Shown here: positions 7,106 through 10,861 of the stretch, piece by piece
How the letters are laid out: each line of letters begins with the position of its first letter
How positions within the stretch are numbered: the first letter of the stretch is position 1
DNA from: Clostridia bacterium
GTDB lineage: Bacteria; Bacillota_A; Clostridia; Christensenellales; Aristaeellaceae
Assembly (NCBI GenBank): GCA_017432405.1
Contig: JAFRJF010000214.1
Span: 1-10,861, forward strand
DNA length: 10,861 nt
Direction of reading: 5' to 3'
Notes under the pieces: model-generated
The model's input: the letters and a program-made list of their open reading frames with translations, nothing else
The model's database searches: none
What the model was told of the DNA's origin: nothing
Translations under genes and position numbers: made by a program

Positions 7106-8041
7106 TCAGTCGCCGGAGTACACGAAGGCGGACAGCTTGTCCACGTTCTCAGCGGTGATGGCCACGCAGGGCACCAGCTGCTTCTCCTGCTCGGGCAGGG
7201 TGCCGTTCTTGATGTAGGCGTCGGCCTCTTCGATGGCCAGCTCGGTGATCGCGGCGATCTGCTGCAGGGCGGTGCCCACCATCTTGCCGTCCTTGATGTA
7301 GGCGGCAGCCTCGTCAGAGCCGTCCAGGCCGATGATCTTGATGTCCTCGCGGCCGGCGTCGATGCAGGCCTGGGTCGCGCCGCAAGCCATGGTATCGTTG
7401 CCGCAGATGATGCCGGTGATCTCCGGATGCTCCTGCAGGATGGCTTCGGTCTTCTCATAGCCCTGGGTCTGATCCCAGTTGGCGGACTGCTGCGCCACCA
7501 TCTCCAGCGTTTCGTACTGGTCGATCACGGCGTGGTAGTTGTCGGAGCGCACGTGGCAGTTGGTGTCGGACTCCAGGCCCAGCAGCTCGGCGTACTTGCC
7601 CTCGTAGTTCATGGCCTCGACCCACTTCTCGGCGATGGCGGCAGCGCCCTGGGCGTTGTCGGCGACGATCTGGGCCTTGGCCAGGCCGGACTCGTTGATC
7701 TCGCGGTCGATCAGGAACACGGGGATGCCCGCGTCGTCGGCCTTCTTGACGGCCTCGATGGAGGCGTCGGCGCCGGCGTTGTCGCAGATGATGGCGACGG
7801 CCTTGTCGTTGATGGCGGCCTCGAACATCTCCAGCTGCTTGGCGGCGTCGTCGTCATGGGACATGCACTTCACTTCGTAGCCCAGCGCTTCCGCCTTCGG
7901 CGCGCCGACATCCTGCTCGGTCTTGAAGAACGGGTTGGAGGTGGAGGGGGTGATGATGTAGATGATGCCTTCGGCGGACGCGAACGCGGCCAGGCTCATC
8001 ACGAGAACCAGTGCCAGGACGATGGAACAGATCTTCTTCAT
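7106..8041 (-). CDS. Ribose-type sugar ABC transporter substrate-binding protein (Peripla_BP_4)
   Basis: A 311-residue exported sugar-binding protein, first gene of the operon. Residues 1-23 form a signal peptide with a signal-peptidase-I type site, AFASA/EG. There is no lipobox cysteine, which is unusual for a Gram-positive binding protein. Pocket residues of the RbsB type can be matched in order: N36, F38 and F39 in STSNPFF (33-39); D112-R113 in DREIN; R165; W189 near the usual aromatic; N215 in NDTMACG; D240 in GLDGSDEA; and Q260. So a furanose or small pyranose pentose-like ligand is plausible. With isomerase, kinase and transketolase genes downstream, D-apiose is a candidate ligand. AGGAGG lies 8 nt before the ATG at 8039-8041. 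Confidence 0.94.
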   Translation of the reverse strand: MKKICSIVLALVLVMSLAAFASAEGIIYIITPSTSNPFFKTEQDVGAPKAEALGYEVKCMSHDDDAAKQLEMFEAAINDKAVAIICDNAGADASIEAVKKADDAGIPVFLIDREINESGLAKAQIVADNAQGAAAIAEKWVEAMNYEGKYAELLGLESDTNCHVRSDNYHAVIDQYETLEMVAQQSANWDQTQGYEKTEAILQEHPEITGIICGNDTMACGATQACIDAGREDIKIIGLDGSDEAAAYIKDGKMVGTALQQIAAITELAIEEADAYIKNGTLPEQEKQLVPCVAITAENVDKLSAFVYSGD

Positions 8042-8064
8042 GGGGTTATCCTCCTTTTATTCTC

Positions 8065-8081
8065 GGCCCCTCGGCGGGGCC
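8065..8081 (-). promoter_or_regulatory. Leader hairpin 2 of the sugar operon
   Basis: Six-base perfect arms (8065-8070 with 8076-8081) around a 5-nt loop, plus a possible extra wobble pair, just upstream of the AAGGAGG of the binding-protein gene. No U-run follows, so it is not a standard attenuator. It may stabilise the message or affect ribosome access. Confidence 0.5.
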
Positions 8082-8092
8082 AGTCGCTCATC

Positions 8093-8107
8093 GCGGTTTA
8101 TCACCGC
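8093..8107 (-). promoter_or_regulatory. Leader hairpin 1 or downstream operator (GCGGT-N5-ACCGC)
   Basis: Perfect 5-bp arms around five bases, beginning a few nucleotides after the predicted transcription start near 8111. It can be read as an RNA hairpin at the 5' end of the operon message or as a DNA operator placed to block elongation. The sequence alone does not decide. Confidence 0.4.
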
Positions 8108-8117
8108 TTGCAATATC

Positions 8118-8146
8118 ATTATAACCCTTTGGGTACTAAATTTCAA
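8118..8146 (-). promoter_or_regulatory. Sigma-A promoter of the sugar transport/catabolic operon
   Basis: On the minus strand TTGAAA (8141-8146) and TATAAT (8118-8123) are separated by exactly 17 bp. The predicted start is near 8111, giving a leader of about 70 nt before the binding-protein ATG. The spacer contains an 11-bp palindrome (ACCC-N3-GGGT, 8124-8134), and the -35 box is overlapped by the 15-bp palindrome at 8143-8157, so repression by the adjacent LacI-family protein is likely. Confidence 0.85.
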
Positions 8147-8157
8147 TAAATTATTGA
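8143..8157. promoter_or_regulatory. Perfect 15-bp palindrome, candidate LacI-family operator
   Basis: TCAATAA and its exact reverse complement TTATTGA flank a single central A. The site overlaps the -35 box of the operon promoter and ends 7 bp before the -35 box of the divergent regulator promoter, so one bound dimer could affect both. It lacks the central CG pair of the commonest LacI-family operators, so the assignment is moderate. Confidence 0.6.
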
Positions 8158-8159
8158 GA

Positions 8160-8177
8160 TGAAATTGACTAAATTCA
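8160..8177. promoter_or_regulatory. Imperfect 18-bp inverted repeat over the regulator -35 box, candidate autoregulatory operator
   Basis: TGAAATT (8160-8166) faces AAATTCA (8171-8177); six of seven arm positions match. The same half-site in reverse, AATTTCA, occurs at 8139-8145 and pairs perfectly with 8160-8166. ACTAAAT also occurs three times, at 8135-8141, 8168-8174 and 8177-8183. The site covers the regulator -35 box (8165-8170), which fits self-repression. Confidence 0.45.
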
Positions 8178-8193
8178 CTAAATCACATATAAT
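8165..8193 (+). promoter_or_regulatory. Sigma-A promoter of the LacI-family regulator gene
   Basis: TTGACT (8165-8170) and TATAAT (8188-8193) with a 17-bp spacer. The predicted start near 8200 falls at the first base of the GAGGTGA ribosome binding site (8200-8206), so the leader would be only about 11 nt. Confidence 0.85.
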
Positions 8194-8210
8194 GGAATTG
8201 AGGTGATACG

Positions 8211-9218
8211 ATGTCCATCACGGCAAAGCAGCTGGCCGCGAAGCTGGGCCTGTCCGAATCGGCGATCTCCCTGGCGCTCAACGACAAGCCGGGGGTCAGC
8301 CGCGAAACGCGAAGGCGCGTCATCGAGGCGGCGAAGGCCTACGGCTACGACTTTTCCAAAAAGGCCTCCGCGGGCACCGGCAGGAAGGGCACGATATGCT
8401 TTGCCATCTATAAAAAGAGCGGCGCCGTCGTCTCGGACACGCCCTTCTTTTCCACATTGACGGACGGCATCAGCATGGGCTGCCGGCGGCAGCACTACGA
8501 CTGCGTGGTGCGCTACCTGTACGAGGACGACGACATCGCCGACCAGGTGTACACCCTCGGCGCATCCCAGTTTTCCGGGATCATACTGCTGGCCACGGAG
8601 ATCGACGAGGGAACGCTCAAGGGCTTCAACCGCCTCGGCATCCCCATGGTCGTGCTGGACGCCTATTATGAAAAGCTGGATTTCAATTTCATACTGATCA
8701 ACAACGTGCAGGGGGCCTACATGGCCACGGAGCACCTGATCAAGAAGCGGCGCACCCAGCCGGGCTACCTGCGCTCGGACTACTGGATCAGCAACTTCGA
8801 GCAGCGCGCCGACGGCTTTTACAAGGCCATCCGCGCCGCCGGCATGTCCACGGCCAAATCCCAGGTCCTGCGGCTGACCCCCTCCCAGGAGGGGGCCTAC
8901 GCGGATATGAAGCGGCTGCTGAACGCGGGCGAGAGGCCGGTGAACTGCTACTTCGCCGACAACGACCTGATCGCCATCGGCGCGATCCTGGCCCTGAAGG
9001 AGGCGGGCTATCGCGTCCCGGAGGACGTGGCCGTGGTCGGCTTCGACGACATGCCCGCCTGCGAATACATGGACCCCCAGCTGACCACGATCATGGTGCC
9101 CAAGCTGTTCATGGGCGAGACCGCCGCCATGCGGGTCATCCAGCTGATCGAGGGTGCCAACACCCAGCCGCTGAAGATCGAGGTCTCGACGAAGCTGGTC
9201 AGGCGCAGGAGCGTGTAG
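8211..9218 (+). CDS. LacI-family transcriptional regulator
   Basis: A 335-residue repressor or activator with the standard LacI/GalR layout. The N-terminal helix-turn-helix is ITAKQLAAKLGLSESAISLA (3-22), followed by LNDKPGVSRETRRRVIEAAK and GYDF. The effector domain (about 58-335) is related to periplasmic sugar-binding proteins and includes RADGFYKAI (199-207), FADNDLIAIGAILALKEAG (248-266), VPEDVAVVGFDDMPACEYMD (269-288) and LTTIMVPK (291-298). GAGGTGA lies 4 nt before the ATG. It is divergent from the sugar operon, separated by 169 bp containing both promoters and several inverted repeats. It most likely senses the imported sugar or a pathway intermediate and controls the operon and itself. 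The hinge segment is short and lacks an obvious canonical hinge-helix motif, so contact with the minor groove may differ. Confidence 0.94.
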   Translation: MSITAKQLAAKLGLSESAISLALNDKPGVSRETRRRVIEAAKAYGYDFSKKASAGTGRKGTICFAIYKKSGAVVSDTPFFSTLTDGISMGCRRQHYDCVVRYLYEDDDIADQVYTLGASQFSGIILLATEIDEGTLKGFNRLGIPMVVLDAYYEKLDFNFILINNVQGAYMATEHLIKKRRTQPGYLRSDYWISNFEQRADGFYKAIRAAGMSTAKSQVLRLTPSQEGAYADMKRLLNAGERPVNCYFADNDLIAIGAILALKEAGYRVPEDVAVVGFDDMPACEYMDPQLTTIMVPKLFMGETAAMRVIQLIEGANTQPLKIEVSTKLVRRRSV

Positions 9219-9255
9219 GGGGTGGAGCGGTCAACGATGCGGACCGTGCCCGCGT

Positions 9256-9477
9256 TCAATCGTTTATCAAAATCCCCCTGTTTCTCAGATACTGTTCAAT
9301 ATCATTCAATACATATGCGCTGGATTGCGTGTGCAATACATCGTAATACTCAACGAGATAGTCTTCTATGCAGCCGGATTCCTTGAGCTTCCTGTAAACC
9401 GCCGCCGGGGAAATCCCCCATTGATTGGCGCAGCGGTGAATCATATATACCACAAAGGCCATTGAATCCTTGTTCAT
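9256..9477 (-). CDS. DUF3791 family small protein (orphan)
   Basis: A 73-residue soluble protein. FVVYMIHRCANQWGISPAAV (9-28) followed by YRKLKESGCIEDYL and EYYDVLHTQSSAYVLNDIE (43-61) matches the DUF3791 pattern familiar in Clostridia. This family is often encoded beside DUF3990, an ADP-ribosyltransferase-like domain, and a toxin-antitoxin-like partnership has been suspected; I give this from memory. No DUF3990 gene is present here: the regulator gene lies 37 bp to the left and a 32-codon frame to the right. GGAGGT (complement of 9486-9491) precedes the ATG at 9475-9477 and a strong promoter lies upstream. Base composition is lower in GC than the sugar operon. Function unknown. Confidence 0.75.
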   Translation of the reverse strand: MNKDSMAFVVYMIHRCANQWGISPAAVYRKLKESGCIEDYLVEYYDVLHTQSSAYVLNDIEQYLRNRGILIND

Positions 9478-9504
9478 GCGTGTCTACCTCCGAGCGTTTC
9501 TGAA

Positions 9505-9603
9505 TCAATTATACCACGTGAGGGAGACAACTACAAGAAAAACAAGGGCTAAACCCATGATATAAAATAGACCCTCTGTAGGGTTTCTTCCAAATTTCCG
9601 CAT
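9505..9603 (-). CDS. Possible small single-pass membrane peptide (32 residues)
   Basis: The frame starts MRKFGRNPTEGLFYIMGLAL and ends VVVSLTWYN with a TGA at 9505-9507. It has a basic N-terminus (RKFGR) and about 20 continuous hydrophobic residues (11-29), the pattern of a single-pass small membrane protein. A second in-frame ATG at 9613-9615 would add MSTA but sits directly on the AAAGG sequence, so the ATG at 9601-9603, about 11 nt after AAAGG, is preferred. The frame lies just after the stop of the decayed fragment at 9621-9808, suggesting they once were, or are, co-transcribed. I recognise no family. It could be a chance frame, but the amphipathic ordering of charged head and hydrophobic helix is suggestive. 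Confidence 0.45.
   Translation of the reverse strand: MRKFGRNPTEGLFYIMGLALVFLVVVSLTWYN
9508..9536 (-). promoter_or_regulatory. Promoter of the DUF3791 gene with extended -10
   Basis: TTGTAG (complement of 9531-9536), a 17-bp spacer and TATAAT (complement of 9508-9513), with TGG directly before the -10 giving an extended -10 motif. The predicted start near 9501 gives a leader of about 24 nt. The promoter lies inside the 3' end of the small membrane-peptide frame, the -10 box abutting its stop codon. Confidence 0.75.
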
Positions 9604-9620
9604 GGCTGTTGACATCCTTT

Positions 9621-9808
9621 TCAAACTCGGCTCTTTACAACCTCTCTGAACTCGTCTCTAATGATTGAATAGGATATAAGGTTTACAACCAGGTTAATAA
9701 CATCAGGCTCATCCAGTCTCAAAAGGTGATCAGCAGTTATGCTGCCGAGGTAATATTTTCCATAAGCCAGTATTCAGTCCTCTCTCTTCTGTCATCAAGG
9801 GTGGTGCT
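9621..9808 (-). pseudogene. Decayed coding fragment with apparent frameshift
   Basis: From 9773 down to the TGA at 9621-9623 the minus strand encodes about 50 open codons with a natural-looking protein composition, including AYGKYYLGSITADHLLRL, DEPDVINLVVNLISYS and IIRDEFREVVKSRV, but it has no ATG and opens right after a TGA. In the neighbouring frame upstream, 9767-9808 reads STTLDDRRERTEYW, again after a stop. A one-base change near 9767 would join the two pieces as one continuous protein end. I therefore read it as the C-terminal remnant of a gene broken by frameshift and 5' loss. I do not recognise the family. It lies between vapC and the small membrane-peptide frame, on the same strand. 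Confidence 0.4.
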
Positions 9809-9852
9809 TTAACCGCCTCGTTTGATAAAAACAAGCGCAAGCCTTACCCTGC

Positions 9853-10251
9853 TTATTCGACCCAATCTTCAACCCTGAGGTCAGGTACGCGCTGGAACTC
9901 TTTCATATTATGTGTCAGTACAGTCAGCCCCTTGACGAGGGCCTGGGCTGCGATCTGAACGTCATATGGGCCAATGGGCGTACCGTGCTGTTCGAGAGCG
10001 CCACGAATCCTGCCGACGACCATTGCGTCTTCGCTGTCGAACGGTAGAATCGTAAATGGGGCCAGAAACATCGCCAGCTTCTGACGGGTTTTCTCTCCCC
10101 ATTTGCTCTTCTCCGCGCCATAAGCCAGCTCGAATACTGTAATGGACGATATGAACAGCTCGCTGGGGTCAGTATCAAGAAGCTTTTGAGTCAGAGTGGG
10201 AAAGCTGTTTTTCAGAAAATAGATGCAAGTGTTCGTATCGAGAAGATACAT
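9853..10251 (-). CDS. vapC: VapC-type toxin, PIN-domain endoribonuclease
   Basis: A 132-residue PIN-domain protein, the normal VapC length. The acidic active-site set is in place: D5 in MYLLDTNTCIYFL (1-13), E41 in SSITVFELAYGA (35-46) and D97 in GPYDVQIAAQA (94-104). The late motif LTHNMKEF (112-119) supplies N115, as is common in the VapC/FitB group. VapC toxins cut specific RNAs, often initiator tRNA or rRNA, when their antitoxin is lost. The ATG at 10249-10251 shares its A with the antitoxin stop codon (TGATG), which gives translational coupling. All catalytic residues are intact, so the toxin is probably active. No clear terminator follows. Confidence 0.93.
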   Translation of the reverse strand: MYLLDTNTCIYFLKNSFPTLTQKLLDTDPSELFISSITVFELAYGAEKSKWGEKTRQKLAMFLAPFTILPFDSEDAMVVGRIRGALEQHGTPIGPYDVQIAAQALVKGLTVLTHNMKEFQRVPDLRVEDWVE

Positions 10252-10487
10252 CAGAACGCCTCCCGTTCAGGAATGTCCGGCCAGCGAGGTTGTTCTCTAT
10301 CAACCATGAAGTCCTCCGGGAACGTACCGATGACCTGTCGAGCGGATGCCCAGGGGTCGTCCACGGGATATGCAACATAGGTATTGCCGATTTTGTTGAT
10401 ATAGTACTCCTTTGTATCCGTGCGAAGCTCCTGTGGAATCCGCAGCGCCTGACTGTTGCCGTTCTGGAATACGCGCGTTGTCGTCAT
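10251..10487 (-). CDS. vapB: VapB/VagC-type antitoxin, AbrB-like swapped-hairpin DNA-binding domain
   Basis: A 78-residue protein starting MTTTRVFQNGNSQALRIPQE, the typical SpoVT-AbrB domain of VagC-like antitoxins. The C-terminal part, with DDPWASARQVIGTFPEDFM and EQPRWPDIPEREAF, is the flexible region that would wrap the VapC active site. It neutralises VapC and, with it, represses its own promoter. I choose the ATG at 10485-10487 because AAGGAG lies 8 nt upstream and family members begin at this point. An ATG at 10512-10514 would add nine residues, but its ribosome site would lie in the promoter region, too close to the predicted transcript start near 10523. The gene overlaps vapC by one base. 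Confidence 0.88.
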   Translation of the reverse strand: MTTTRVFQNGNSQALRIPQELRTDTKEYYINKIGNTYVAYPVDDPWASARQVIGTFPEDFMVDREQPRWPDIPEREAF

Positions 10488-10508
10488 GGGAATCGCTCCT
10501 TTCCGTGT

Positions 10509-10525
10509 GTACATATTGTATGTAC
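10509..10525. promoter_or_regulatory. Perfect 17-bp palindrome, likely VapBC operator
   Basis: GTACATA and TATGTAC flank three bases. The site lies right at the predicted vapBC transcription start, just downstream of the -10 box, where VapB or the VapBC complex would be expected to bind for autorepression. Confidence 0.75.
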
Positions 10526-10529
10526 CTCT

Positions 10530-10558
10530 ATTATATGCGAGAATGCGCCAAAAATCAA
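10530..10558 (-). promoter_or_regulatory. vapBC promoter
   Basis: TTGATT (complement of 10553-10558), a 17-bp spacer and TATAAT (complement of 10530-10535). The predicted start near 10523 lies in the palindromic operator and gives a leader of about 36 nt before the chosen vapB start. Confidence 0.85.
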
Positions 10559-10861
10559 GGTACGGTTCTCTTTGACACTTTTTCTGGTTGTCTCCTCATT
10601 GAAATACTCAAATAGCCCCGTCTCTTTTAACACGATAATTGTTGTATTCAGTCAGGTAAATACTGATTTGTGGAGGTGGGGCGGACTCCAAACGCCTTCC
10701 CCAGGCAGCGGAGCTGCCGGTTCAGGGGCAATGTCATCAACTTAAGGAAAGATCAGGGTCTGCGAGCGTTCTGAGGGAAGGAATTAGAAGGGTGAGAACG
10801 CTTGCGAGGGAAGGAGCGATCAGGGCGAACCGGGACGAGAGAGCGAAGGGCATGTGCCATC
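10559..10861. other. Gene-free right end with hairpin and purine-rich repeat-like DNA
   Basis: I see no convincing gene in these 303 bases. A compact perfect hairpin lies at 10704-10718 (GGCAGC, loop GGA, GCTGCC), framed by CCCC and GGGG runs. An inverted repeat with one mismatch pairs 10762-10772 with 10795-10805 across 22 nt. The tail from about 10750 is purine-rich on the plus strand and repeats fragments such as GAGGGAAGGA (10773-10782 and 10806-10815) and GATCAGGG (10751-10758 and 10818-10825). This looks like an intergenic repeat or the end of a mobile element that continues past the window, but I cannot name it. Confidence 0.4.

Noticed and set aside
9228..9246. Small inverted repeat (CGGTC/GACCG) as terminator between the convergent regulator and DUF3791 genes
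   Set aside because: Only five base pairs, a nine-base loop and no T-run on either strand.
10290..10745. 151-codon plus-strand open frame across the vapB region
   Set aside because: It is antisense to the well-supported vapB gene and its promoter, has no ribosome site and no recognisable protein pattern.
1..10861. CRISPR array, tRNA or rRNA genes
   Set aside because: No regularly spaced 25-40-bp repeats and no sequence that reads as a tRNA cloverleaf or rRNA segment; the only tandem repeat is the 7-bp unit at 3808-3835.

Overview
The window looks like chromosomal DNA of a fairly GC-rich Bacillota, probably an uncultured gut member of the Clostridia. The grounds are strong AGGAGG-type ribosome binding sites, textbook sigma-A promoters with 17-bp spacers, Clostridia-like small proteins (DUF3791), and a split two-subunit transketolase. 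The exact lineage is inference. GC content is high from 1 to about 9220 and clearly lower from about 9220 to the end, so the right side reads as an accessory segment.

Positions 1-8041, all on the minus strand, form one sugar-uptake and catabolic operon. In transcription order: a ribose-type periplasmic binding protein (7106-8041), a DUF2291 protein (6435-7022), a two-domain sugar ABC ATPase (4882-6420), a permease (3835-4869), an L-fucose/L-arabinose-isomerase-like enzyme (2317-3741), transketolase N- and C-terminal halves (1483-2313, 561-1490), and the N-terminal part of an FGGY sugar kinase (1-500, cut by the window edge). Importer, aldose isomerase, ketose kinase and two-subunit transketolase together match the composition I recall for the non-oxidative D-apiose route: D-apiose to apulose, to apulose 4-phosphate, then transketolase transfer to glyceraldehyde 3-phosphate giving dihydroxyacetone phosphate and xylulose 5-phosphate. 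I propose this as the leading hypothesis. The substrate is not proven by sequence reading.

A divergent LacI-family regulator (8211-9218, plus strand) sits across an AT-rich control region. That region holds two near-consensus back-to-back promoters, a perfect 15-bp palindrome over the operon -35 box and repeated TGAAATT-type half-sites, so the regulator probably controls both the operon and itself. Hairpins lie in the operon leader, after the binding-protein gene and before the kinase gene. A four-copy heptamer repeat with G-quadruplex potential follows the permease gene. These could tune expression inside the operon.

The right end (9256-10861) carries an orphan DUF3791 gene, a newly noticed 32-codon membrane-peptide frame, a decayed coding fragment, and a complete vapBC toxin-antitoxin pair with its own promoter and palindromic operator. 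It finishes with about 300 bp of repeat-like, non-coding DNA.
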